From Eubacteriaceae bacterium Marseille-Q4139 (GTDB taxonomy: Bacteria; Bacillota; Clostridia; Lachnospirales; Lachnospiraceae), in assembly GCA_018223415.1 (NCBI GenBank), contig JAGTTQ010000001.1, positions 56,153 through 120,152 on the forward strand: 64,000 nucleotides of DNA, written 5' to 3'. The notes under the pieces are model-generated. The model ran no database searches and had not been told where the DNA came from. It saw only the letters and a list, made by a program, of their open reading frames with translations. Position numbers and translations under genes: made by a program. This document shows, in pieces, positions 15,962 through 22,873 of this stretch (positions are counted from its first letter, which is position 1; every line of letters begins with the position of its first letter).

Positions 15962-17146
15962 CTATTCGTCAATTCCCAGGAATTTTTCTGCAATCCTCAC
16001 AAACAGCGCGGAGCCGATCCAGAACACATCCTCGTCCACGTTGAACTTCGGATTGTGATGGGGAACATCCGTATGCTTTTCGGGATTTGCGGAGCTTAAG
16101 AACAGGAAGGCGCCCGGAACCTGCTTCACATAATATGCAAAGTCCTCGCCGCCCATGTTCGGTGCATCCACATGGTCAATGACCTTTTCATCGCCCACGA
16201 TATCACGGGCACAGTCTGCCGCCAGCTTCGCCATGCCGGCGTCGTTGATGACAGGCGGTGCACCCCAGATCATCTCATATTCCACTTCGCCGCGGAACGC
16301 AGCCGCCGTCGCACTTGCGATTTCACCGATCCGTTTTGCCAGCTCCTGGCGCACATCCTCCTCCAGGGCGCGGATGGTGCCCTCGATTAACACCTCCGAC
16401 GGGATCACGTTGTAGGCAAAACCGCCCTCAATGTGGCCGATGGTGAGGACAGCCGGCTTCACAGCCGCAATCTCCCTTGCCACAACCTCCTGGAGGTTGA
16501 TGACAATATGAGAGGCGATGTTAATGGGATCCACGCCTTTTTCCGGCGTAGAGCCGTGGCAGCCGAAGCCCTTGACCTTGATGACAAATTTATCGAAGGA
16601 CGCCATGCAGCAGCCGGGAGTGCTGATCACCGTACCGGCCGGAATGTCCTTGGAAATAATCGTCCCGATGTGGGTGCCGAAAATCGCATCCACGCCGTTT
16701 AAATGGCCTTCCGCGCAGAGGCGCTCTGCCCCGCGGGAGCCTTCCTCATCCGTCTGGAACAAAAGCTTCACGTTTCCATGGATGTTTTCCTTATTTTCAT
16801 TTAAAACCTTCGCAGCTCCTAAAAGCATCGTCACATGGGTGTCATGGCCGCAGGCGTGCATCTTCCCCTCATGCTTTGAGCGGTAGGGGACGTCGTTCTC
16901 CTCCGTAATCGGGAGCGCATCCATGTCTGCCCGCAGCGCCAGGGTCTTTCCGGGCTTTCCGCCCTCAATCGTCGCCACAAGGCCGCTGTCCGTCGCATTC
17001 TCCACAAACGGGATTCCCAATTCCTTTAATTTTCCCATGATATACGCCTTCGTCTTGGGCAGGTCGCCGCCGGTCTCCGGGATCTGATGGAGCTCCCGGC
17101 GCATGGATACCAGTTCTTCCTGAAGTCCTTTACATTTTTCCCACAT
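15962..17146 (-). CDS. M20-family amidohydrolase (N-acyl amino acid / hippurate hydrolase type)
   Basis: The protein has 394 residues, standard for the M20D/HipO group. Metal-site motifs are LRADMDALPITE (about 71-82), HACGHDTHVTM (about 97-107), FQTDEEGSRGAE (about 130-141) and a C-terminal PHHNPKFNVDED. The middle part carries the lid/dimerisation domain (VKGFGCHGSTPEKGVDP). Such enzymes release amino acids from N-acyl or N-aryl conjugates or cleave the amide of small dipeptides. The gene follows two small membrane-protein genes on the same strand (30-base gap), which suggests import and then hydrolysis of an amide substrate. Confidence 0.9.
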   Translation of the reverse strand: MWEKCKGLQEELVSMRRELHQIPETGGDLPKTKAYIMGKLKELGIPFVENATDSGLVATIEGGKPGKTLALRADMDALPITEENDVPYRSKHEGKMHACGHDTHVTMLLGAAKVLNENKENIHGNVKLLFQTDEEGSRGAERLCAEGHLNGVDAIFGTHIGTIISKDIPAGTVISTPGCCMASFDKFVIKVKGFGCHGSTPEKGVDPINIASHIVINLQEVVAREIAAVKPAVLTIGHIEGGFAYNVIPSEVLIEGTIRALEEDVRQELAKRIGEIASATAAAFRGEVEYEMIWGAPPVINDAGMAKLAADCARDIVGDEKVIDHVDAPNMGGEDFAYYVKQVPGAFLFLSSANPEKHTDVPHHNPKFNVDEDVFWIGSALFVRIAEKFLGIDE

Positions 17147-17176
17147 ATGCTCGTTTCCACTCCTTCCGCTGCCGGC

Positions 17177-17842
17177 CTATGCCAGCATTCCTTTTTTATA
17201 CATGGCTCTCGCAATAAACAGCGTCGAGAATACGGTGATCACAATCACCCATGCCGCCGCGAGAGGCGTAAACATTTTCAGTACAACCGGGATCGCCAGG
17301 GCAAAAACAGCAATCTTCGGATATTTGATGGCGAAGTTTCCGAAGGTAGCCCCGAAAATGGCGGAGCTGGCGTACTGGGTCAGGCCGGATACAATAAATT
17401 CCGGCAGAACCGACAGAACTGCGCTGCCGACAATCACGGCCGACGTGGTAGCAATCAGGTTTGTAATGATGGAACCGCAGATGGCCATGGTGGACACTAC
17501 CTCTGCCTGGATGGTTCCCGGCGTGGAATCCGTCACATCCAGAGCCAGGGCCGCACAGGGCACACGCATGTTCCCGATGTTTCCGGAAAGGAAGCTCAAG
17601 TATGTACCTGTAAGGCCGAGGGCCGCATAATAGGAAACCGGCTCCACGAAATACATGGCCGCAAAGGATGCCGCCACCATGCCCCAGGCCGTAAGCACTG
17701 TGCTGACCGGCGGCCAGCAGTCATAAACCGTACACAGCCAGATGACCGGGATAAAGGCGGTCAGGGCCGCCAAGATGTTGGTCGGAGAACCGATCCGGAT
17801 ACTGTCGCGTTTCCATTCCTGCATAATTTCTTTTTCGTTCAT
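17177..17842 (-). CDS. Small multi-spanning membrane protein, transporter-partner candidate
   Basis: This 221-residue protein has about six hydrophobic segments and no family I can name with certainty. A short charged N-terminus (MNEKEIMQEWKRDSIRIGSP) precedes the first helix. A glycine-rich stretch (LGLTGTYLSFLSGNIGN) and a conserved-looking DVTDSTPGTIQAEVVST loop lie between helices 3 and 4. The start lies 17 bases after the stop of the 239-residue membrane protein, with GGAGGGAG ahead. The pairing with that protein and with an amidohydrolase suggests a two-subunit permease. That role is inference. Confidence 0.72.
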   Translation of the reverse strand: MNEKEIMQEWKRDSIRIGSPTNILAALTAFIPVIWLCTVYDCWPPVSTVLTAWGMVAASFAAMYFVEPVSYYAALGLTGTYLSFLSGNIGNMRVPCAALALDVTDSTPGTIQAEVVSTMAICGSIITNLIATTSAVIVGSAVLSVLPEFIVSGLTQYASSAIFGATFGNFAIKYPKIAVFALAIPVVLKMFTPLAAAWVIVITVFSTLFIARAMYKKGMLA

Positions 17843-17859
17843 AATCTCCCTCCTCTGGC

Positions 17860-18579
17860 TTACCGGAATAACTGGTCATATCCGACGGAAAATATCATGC
17901 CGATAATCATGGCGATTCCCAGGGAATACTCCATTAACTTCGGTACCTTTTTGCAGACGGTCTTCACCAGGATCATCATGGAAATGGCGCCCACAAGGAC
18001 AGCGATGGTGTTTCCGATGCCCTTTAAGACCTCACCGGCATTCAGATAGCCGAAAATTCCCAGAGAACAGGCGCCGCTTAAAACAACCAGCCATTTCATA
18101 TCGCCGCCGGACACCTTGTTCCGGAGCGTCTCCAGAGACGGAGTCGCCACACCTGTGAATAAAAGCCAGCCGGCGCCGTTTAAAGCCATGGTAAACCAGG
18201 ACACAGCCAGGCAGACAAGCGTGTACTGCTCCGAGCCCAGGGCCACACCGCAGGCCTCAGCGCCGATGTTGGCAGCCGACAGCTCCGTCGCGGCAGCACC
18301 GATGATGGAAAGGCGCAGCCAGGCCATGGGGCCGCCGATGGAAGCCATGAGGCCCACCATGACGATAAAAACGCCGAGAGCCGGCCCGATGGCGGAGATG
18401 CAGCCCACGCGGAACGCCTCCTTCGGGATTCTGGGATCAATTCCGGCCTTTTTCGTCATCTTCTGGCTCTGCCTGATATAAAGGGCCGCCTGAAGGGCTG
18501 AGATTAAGACCGTGATTCCGCAGAGGAGCCACAGGATTGAGGAATTTGATACCTGTTGGACTTGTTCAACAACACTCAT
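17860..18579 (-). CDS. DUF5058-like membrane protein, transporter-partner candidate
   Basis: This 239-residue protein has about seven hydrophobic segments. The N-terminal part (SNSSILWLLCGITVLISALQ) and the KEAFRVGCISAIGPALG motif look like the family listed as DUF5058, a recognition from memory and not a search. I chose the start at MSVVEQ, which has AAGGGGG eight bases upstream. An in-frame extension to 18639 would read through an AT-rich leader. It is the first gene of a unit with a second membrane protein and an M20 amidohydrolase, behind a consensus promoter with an operator-like palindrome. Confidence 0.72.
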   Translation of the reverse strand: MSVVEQVQQVSNSSILWLLCGITVLISALQAALYIRQSQKMTKKAGIDPRIPKEAFRVGCISAIGPALGVFIVMVGLMASIGGPMAWLRLSIIGAAATELSAANIGAEACGVALGSEQYTLVCLAVSWFTMALNGAGWLLFTGVATPSLETLRNKVSGGDMKWLVVLSGACSLGIFGYLNAGEVLKGIGNTIAVLVGAISMMILVKTVCKKVPKLMEYSLGIAMIIGMIFSVGYDQLFR

Positions 18580-18649
18580 AAAACTTTCCCCCTTACAATA
18601 TTGTGCATAAAAAAGCAATTTCCCTGTATTTTTACGCACTAAAATAATT

Positions 18650-18719
18650 TTCTTTACACAACCCCAATTATGTAAAGAATTTCCATTTGAATTATAACAT
18701 TGTCATACATTGAAGTCAA
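18650..18719 (-). promoter_or_regulatory. Promoter and operator-like palindrome of the membrane-pair/amidohydrolase unit
   Basis: TTGACT (18714-18719) and TATAAT (18691-18696) are 17 bp apart on the minus strand. Just after the predicted start point lies a 9-bp perfect inverted repeat, TTCTTTACA (18650-18658) and TGTAAAGAA (18671-18679), with a 12-base spacer. The position suits a roadblock repressor. The remaining sequence from 18720 to 18871 shows nothing I recognise. Confidence 0.72.
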
Positions 18720-18871
18720 TACGGACGTCATTGAAAGTCAAAATTCGCGGAAAGTTCTTTTGAATTGACAAAGAATTGCTTTCTGATTTCCATGTTCCAT
18801 GGCAAATGACGTGGCAGGCGCAGCATGCCGCCGGAAGCCTCATACTCCGGGAAACGCGTCTCCCACAACAC

Positions 18872-18900
18872 AAAAAACCCAGGCGTTTCAGCCTGGGTTT
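18872..18900 (-). terminator. Terminator of tRNA-Leu(CAG) copy 2
   Basis: AAACCCAGGC and GCCTGGGTTT form a perfect 10-bp stem followed by T residues on the minus strand, directly after the tRNA. The plus strand also ends in TTT, so it may act in both directions. Confidence 0.88.
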
Positions 18901-18905
18901 CCTCG

Positions 18906-18989
18906 TGCAGAAGAAGAGACTTGAACTCTCACGGTATTGCTACCACACGGACCTGAACCGTGCGCGTCTGCCAATTCCGCCACTTCTGC
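18906..18989 (-). tRNA. tRNA-Leu (CAG), copy 2
   Basis: The sequence equals the copy at 15242-15325 over the full 84 nt as far as I can read: anticodon loop TTCAGGT, acceptor GCAGAAG/CTTCTGC. The upstream promoter block is also conserved, while the terminators differ. Confidence 0.96.
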
Positions 18990-19023
18990 ATCGTGCCGGT
19001 GCTTAACACCGGCAACGAAAAGA

Positions 19024-19052
19024 ATTATAATATAAGAATGGAGATTTGTCAA
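19024..19052 (-). promoter_or_regulatory. Promoter of tRNA-Leu(CAG) copy 2
   Basis: TTGACA (19047-19052) and TATAAT (19024-19029) are 17 bp apart. Only the spacer and leader differ from the copy 1 promoter. Confidence 0.87.
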
Positions 19053-19099
19053 TTCTTTTTTGAATTTTTCACCAATTACCTACTCCGCCTGTCACGGGA

Positions 19100-19942
19100 T
19101 CAATGAGCCGTCTGAATCGCAGCCAGCGCTGTTTCCAGAGAACCGGCATTTGCGCTCTCCCCGTAGGCCGCAAGAACGACCATATAGGAGTCCTGCTTCC
19201 GGCAGTAAAAATCACGGCGCATGTCCACATCGTTAATCAGCGAAATCTTCGTATAGGTCTGGCCGCCTACGGTCACGTCGGAAGCGGCTTCCCTGACGGT
19301 GAAGTAATCGCTCTTTGCATAAATCTCTGCCATGGCCTGCACAAAGGCTGCCGGCGTCATATCAGGCTTGGAAGACATATCGGCATAGTAGAGCTCCAGG
19401 CAGGAGCCGTCGCCGTCTGTCTCCACCTGGAAATCATAGGTGAGCTTCGGTTTTCCGATGGACGCGTAATCGTCGTCCTGGAAGTAATCCTCATAGCTTG
19501 CCAGCTCCGATGCATCCGCCAGATAGTACATGGCCGGGAAGGTGATTTTGATATTTGACCAGTTGTTGGTAAAGGTCGACACCTCCATCGTTCCGGCCGG
19601 GGCCCCCTGGTAAGCCTTCTCGTTCACCCAGGCGCCGTCCTCTCCAAAGGTATAGGAGACGCCGTCGATGGTGCGCGTCTCATTTGCTACCATCACGCCG
19701 CTGCCGTCCAGATAGTACCAGACTTCGTTCCCGCGGCCGTCTCCGCCTTCTGCCTCCAGCCAGCCTGTCTTACGGTTCCCGTTGGCATCATAATAGTACC
19801 AGCGGCCGTCCTCTTCCGTCCATCCAAACCGGACAGCAGGCTCTTCCGCTTCTTCCGACGGCTCCGCCATTGCCGGAAATGCTGCTGCCGCTCCCATGGA
19901 CAAGGTTATGGCAAAAAGTAAAAATCTGCGTTTCAATTTCAT
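19100..19942 (-). CDS. Secreted protein with cell-wall-binding-type repeats
   Basis: This 280-residue protein starts with a signal peptide (MKLKRRFLLFAITLSMGAAA, cleavage likely after AMA). Residues about 38-105 hold two aromatic repeats of the choline/cell-wall-binding kind (FGWTEEDGRWYYYDANGN and VWYYLDGSGVMVANETRTID). The C-terminal 170 residues form a mixed domain I do not recognise (FTNNWSNIKITFPAMYYLAD, RRDFYCRKQDSYMVVLAAYG). It is probably anchored to wall polymers outside the cell. It stands alone, between a tRNA and the 109-residue hypothetical gene. Confidence 0.82.
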   Translation of the reverse strand: MKLKRRFLLFAITLSMGAAAAFPAMAEPSEEAEEPAVRFGWTEEDGRWYYYDANGNRKTGWLEAEGGDGRGNEVWYYLDGSGVMVANETRTIDGVSYTFGEDGAWVNEKAYQGAPAGTMEVSTFTNNWSNIKITFPAMYYLADASELASYEDYFQDDDYASIGKPKLTYDFQVETDGDGSCLELYYADMSSKPDMTPAAFVQAMAEIYAKSDYFTVREAASDVTVGGQTYTKISLINDVDMRRDFYCRKQDSYMVVLAAYGESANAGSLETALAAIQTAH

Positions 19943-20050
19943 ATGAATCAGCTCCTTTTCCTGCTGTATTTCCCTGATGCCGGTATTATACAGGGAAAAA
20001 GGAACAGATGCAAGACAAAGACGGCTGGAAAAACTGGAATTAAGAAAGAA

Positions 20051-20380
20051 TTAAACTTCTTCCCATTCCTCAAGCGCAAAGGACAGGCGGATTACCACAT
20101 TCCCGTCTGCCGCGCCGGCCTCAAAAATATCGGCGGCTCCAATCAGGAATTTCAATGTCTCACAGCCGTCCTGACAGGAAAAGAAGCTGTTTCCCGTAAC
20201 CGTTATCCGGAGAATCCTGCCGTTCTCCTCACGGTTTAAGACGGCCTCCCCCTTTAGCTCCAGCTCCAGACGCTCAAACGCTGCGTCCAAAAACGCTTTC
20301 CGGCCCGGGACCTCCGCCAGTTTATGCGCCCTGCCAAACGCTTCCATTCTCTCCTCCAGCTTCCTGATATCAAACTCCAT
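20051..20380 (-). CDS. Hypothetical cytoplasmic protein (109 aa)
   Basis: This is an acidic 109-residue protein with an N-terminal amphipathic helix (KLEERMEAFGRAHKLAEV) and predicted beta strands (RILRITVTGNSFFS, NVVIRLSFALEEW). There is no signal peptide or membrane helix, and I recognise no family. The ribosome binding site GAGGAGG is seven bases before the ATG. It diverges from a small HTH gene, and its promoter (TTGTGA-17-TATGCT, minus strand) overlaps the same palindrome as the regulator's promoter. A regulatory link is therefore likely. Confidence 0.75.
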   Translation of the reverse strand: MEFDIRKLEERMEAFGRAHKLAEVPGRKAFLDAAFERLELELKGEAVLNREENGRILRITVTGNSFFSCQDGCETLKFLIGAADIFEAGAADGNVVIRLSFALEEWEEV

Positions 20381-20401
20381 GGTATTTCCTCCTCTCTTCT
20401 C

Positions 20402-20459
20402 AGCATATCACATTGTGCTTATGTTCACAATATTGATATTGTTTAATTTTGTCTATACT
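20402..20459. promoter_or_regulatory. Shared divergent promoter region with ACAATAT/ATATTGT operator
   Basis: A perfect 7-bp inverted repeat with a 2-base centre (20427-20442) overlaps the -35 box of the minus-strand promoter TTGTGA (20425-20430)/TATGCT (20402-20407), 17-bp spacer. It also covers the -35 zone of the plus-strand promoter with TATACT at 20454-20459. One dimer bound here could repress both genes. The plus-strand -35 box is weak. Confidence 0.68.
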
Positions 20460-20498
20460 GATAACCATACAGCTTCAAATGGCAAAGGATTCGGTAAT

Positions 20499-20699
20499 AT
20501 GATTGACTTCAGTCCTCTATGGGCCACAATGGCCCGCCAGGACATCACACAGTACCGTTTGTTAAAGGACGGCATTGTTGATAATAAAACACTCGACGGA
20601 ATCAAACACAACAGAAATATCACACTGCTCACACTGGAACGGCTTTGCAGATACCTGAACTGTACACCAAACGATATCGTCCGCTTTTTAGAGGACTGA
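20499..20699 (+). CDS. Small XRE-family helix-turn-helix regulator
   Basis: The 66-residue protein is a single Cro/C1-type helix-turn-helix domain: WATMARQDITQYRLLKDGIV, then DNKTLDGIKHNRNITLLTLE with the recognition helix, and ERLCRYLNCTPNDIVRFLED. Length and sequence type match the short YozG-like regulators of Firmicutes. The start ATG has AAAGGA ten bases upstream; longer upstream extensions have no support. It is divergent from the 109-residue gene with a common operator, so autoregulation and control of that neighbour are expected. A hairpin with five T follows at 20864-20881. Confidence 0.88.
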   Translation: MIDFSPLWATMARQDITQYRLLKDGIVDNKTLDGIKHNRNITLLTLERLCRYLNCTPNDIVRFLED

Positions 20700-20863
20700 G
20701 GTGTATCTGTTTTGCTGCCCGGATCCGGATCCTCTCTTTTCCGAAGGAAGTCGACAAAAACCGATTCTTTTCGTCATTTCCCATGCAGTAAACGTGTGCG
20801 TCAGGCGCACACTGCGCCGAAGCGCGGCTGCGCCGGCAGCCATTTTCCTCTGCGCGGAGTGCG

Positions 20864-20881
20864 CCTCCGCCGGAGGTTTTT
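20864..20881 (+). terminator. Likely terminator of the HTH gene
   Basis: CCTCC and GGAGG form a short GC stem around a GCC loop, followed by TTTTT on the plus strand. It lies 165 bases past the HTH stop, after a GC-rich stretch with further hairpins. Confidence 0.5.
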
Positions 20882-20912
20882 ATTGCATCGGGAACGCAGT
20901 TTCCCATGCAAC

Positions 20913-20954
20913 AAAAAAACCCGGAACTGTCTCTCCTGAAACAGTTTCGGATTT
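20913..20954 (-). terminator. Terminator of tRNA-Leu(AAG) copy 2
   Basis: On the minus strand AATCCGAAACTGT pairs with ACAGTTCCGGGTT, followed by seven T. It starts about ten bases after the tRNA. Confidence 0.82.
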
Positions 20955-20963
20955 CTTTTTTCC

Positions 20964-21047
20964 TGCGGAAGATGGGACTTGAACCCACACGATGTAACCA
21001 CCACAAGATCCTTAGTCTTGCTCGTCTGCCAGTTCCGACACTTCCGC
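20964..21047 (-). tRNA. tRNA-Leu (AAG), copy 2
   Basis: It has the same 84-nt sequence as the copy at 15487-15570, here on the minus strand: anticodon loop CTAAGGA, acceptor GCGGAAG/CTTCCGC. The upstream leader with the ACGAACGATAGTATAGC block is conserved too. Confidence 0.96.
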
Positions 21048-21088
21048 ATGTCTGGCGAAGAAATTATTTTCTTTAACCGACGAACGAT

Positions 21089-21117
21089 AGTATAGCATAA
21101 AACTGTCTGCTTGGCAA
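21089..21117 (-). promoter_or_regulatory. Promoter of tRNA-Leu(AAG) copy 2
   Basis: TTGCCA (21112-21117) and TATACT (21089-21094) are 17 bp apart on the minus strand. The -10 region and leader equal those of copy 1. Confidence 0.85.
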
Positions 21118-21159
21118 CTGTTTTTTTCTAGTTTTTCAAATTTTTTGCTCCCATTCCGC

Positions 21160-21204
21160 AAAAAAGACGGCAGCGTCTTTTTAAATGGACACTGCCGCCG
21201 TCTT
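21160..21204 (-). terminator. Terminator of the AGCS symporter gene
   Basis: AAGACGGCGGCAGTGTC pairs with GACGCTGCCGTCTT on the minus strand, followed by TTTTT. It begins right after the symporter stop codon. Confidence 0.88.
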
Positions 21205-21210
21205 CTGTCT

Positions 21211-22659
21211 TTAGTTTTCCGGATGCTTCGGAAGGAAATCTTCCTTGTATTCCTTGTAGGTCTTCTTCACAACTCCGGTCAGTGCAAACAGGCCGATGAC
21301 GTTGGGAACAACCATCAGGGAGTTGAAGCAGTCGGACATGTTCCAAATCGTAGAAACCTTCATCAGGGATCCAAGAATGATGAATACACATACAAGTGCG
21401 ATATACGGTTTCACTGCTTTTGCGCCGAACAGGTATCTCACGTTGGTCTCACCGAAGAAGTACCAGCCGAGAATCGTAGAGAACGCAAAGAACAGCATAC
21501 AGATTGCGATAAAGATCGCACCGAAGGAACCAAACGCTGCCTGGAACGCTGTCTGGGTCAGGGTAATACCTTCTACAAGGCTGCCATTCACATAAGCGGC
21601 AGAACCCGGCTCCAGCATCTTGGTGCCGATGATAACGAATGCCGTCATGTTGAGAACCAGGAACGTATCAATAAATACGGATACGATTGCAACCTGGCCC
21701 TGCTGGCACGGATGATCCACGTTTGCCTGTGCATGTGCATTCGGCGTGGAACCCATACCGGCTTCGTTGGAGAAGAGGCCTCTTGCAACGCCCTTCTTTA
21801 CAGCTTCCTTCATGGCAACACCGAACGCGCCGCCGCATACAGCCTGGGGATTAAATGCACCCTGGATGATGGAAGCAAACATATACGGCACATTGGCGAT
21901 GTTCATGATAACGATAATCAGGCCGCCAAGCAGATAGAAGCAGGCCATAATCGGAACCATTTTTTCCGTGATCTGGCCGATACGGGAGATACCGCCGCCG
22001 AAGATCAGGAATGCGATAATTGCCAGAACGATGCCGACAATCAGCTTATCCATCGGAACCTCAAGCCCAAGCAGGCTGATGTTTCCAACATGAGAGAAGA
22101 ATGCCGTATGGAAGGCATCCGTGATGGAGTTGGCCTGAACTGCATTGCCGAATAGGCCGAGGGCAAGCGTAATCAGGACTGCGAAGATTCCTGCCAGCAC
22201 CTTGCCGAAGCCGCCCTTGAAAGCCGCCCTTATGTAGTAAACAGGGCCGCCTGTGATCTGTCCGTCGTCGCCCTTGGTCCGGTACACCTGAGCCAGAGTC
22301 GCCTCACAGAAGATCGTTGCCATTCCAAGAAATGCAGATACCCACATCCAGAAGATTGCGCCCGGGCCGCCTGCCGCGATAGCCGTAGCAGCACCTGCCA
22401 GGTTTCCGGTTCCTACCTGAGCCGCAATGGCCGTCGTAAGAGCCTGGAAAGAAGAAATACCGCCCTCTTCTTTTTTCTTGGATTTGTCCTTTTTAAAGAG
22501 ACCGCCGAAAACCCGGTTCCAGCCGTGTCCGAATTCACGAACCTGGACGAAGCCAGTCTGGAACGTGAACCAGATGCCGCCGCCCACAAGGGCTGCCAGC
22601 AGGACATATCCGGTCAATATGTCGTTGGTCTTTAAAAGGATTTCGTTAAAAAGATCCAT
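21211..22659 (-). CDS. Sodium:alanine/glycine symporter (AGCS family)
   Basis: The protein has 482 residues, about eleven membrane helices, and the AGCS hallmarks: ALTTAIAAQVGTGNLAGAAT near residue 75, AFLGMATIFCEATLAQVYR and GLFSNEAGMGSTPNAHA near 295. The family imports alanine or glycine with Na+ or H+ across the cytoplasmic membrane. The start MDLFNEILLK has GGGGGT upstream. It is a single-gene unit with its own promoter and terminator. I looked for a glycine riboswitch in the leader and found none. Confidence 0.93.
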   Translation of the reverse strand: MDLFNEILLKTNDILTGYVLLAALVGGGIWFTFQTGFVQVREFGHGWNRVFGGLFKKDKSKKKEEGGISSFQALTTAIAAQVGTGNLAGAATAIAAGGPGAIFWMWVSAFLGMATIFCEATLAQVYRTKGDDGQITGGPVYYIRAAFKGGFGKVLAGIFAVLITLALGLFGNAVQANSITDAFHTAFFSHVGNISLLGLEVPMDKLIVGIVLAIIAFLIFGGGISRIGQITEKMVPIMACFYLLGGLIIVIMNIANVPYMFASIIQGAFNPQAVCGGAFGVAMKEAVKKGVARGLFSNEAGMGSTPNAHAQANVDHPCQQGQVAIVSVFIDTFLVLNMTAFVIIGTKMLEPGSAAYVNGSLVEGITLTQTAFQAAFGSFGAIFIAICMLFFAFSTILGWYFFGETNVRYLFGAKAVKPYIALVCVFIILGSLMKVSTIWNMSDCFNSLMVVPNVIGLFALTGVVKKTYKEYKEDFLPKHPEN

Positions 22660-22700
22660 ACAGTTTTACCCCCTTAATTGGTATAATATCTGTCCCTTAT

Positions 22701-22729
22701 AATATACCTCGAAAAAGCCATTCTGTCAC
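22701..22729 (-). promoter_or_regulatory. Promoter of the AGCS symporter
   Basis: GTGACA (22724-22729) and TATATT (22701-22706) are 17 bp apart on the minus strand. The leader is only about 35 bases. Confidence 0.65.
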
Positions 22730-22814
22730 GCATTTTTTACAATTTGTTTAGAGATTTTTTATCAAATTTTGTGCGATTTAACAATGCAGTGTGGTAAATC
22801 CGCTTTAGAGGCAG

Positions 22815-22859
22815 AAAAAACGCAGGCCGCATCCGGAGTTCTTCCGTCTGCGCCTGCGC
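22815..22859 (-). terminator. Terminator of the binding-protein gene
   Basis: CGCAGGC and GCCTGCG form the outer stem around a CGGAAGAACTCCG inner hairpin, followed by TTTTTTC on the minus strand, about 15 bases after the stop codon. Confidence 0.85.
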
Positions 22860-22873
22860 TCTCTTCTGCCTGT

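Noticed and set aside
17087..18049. Plus-strand ORF of 320 codons
   Set aside because: It is antisense to the amidohydrolase and membrane-protein genes, with low-complexity basic translation and no start signal.
21145..22155. Plus-strand ORF of 336 codons
   Set aside because: It lies antisense to the AGCS symporter and begins inside that gene's terminator. It is a shadow of a GC-rich membrane-protein gene.
22660..22814. Glycine riboswitch before the AGCS symporter
   Set aside because: The leader after the promoter is only about 35 bases and has none of the conserved glycine aptamer segments.
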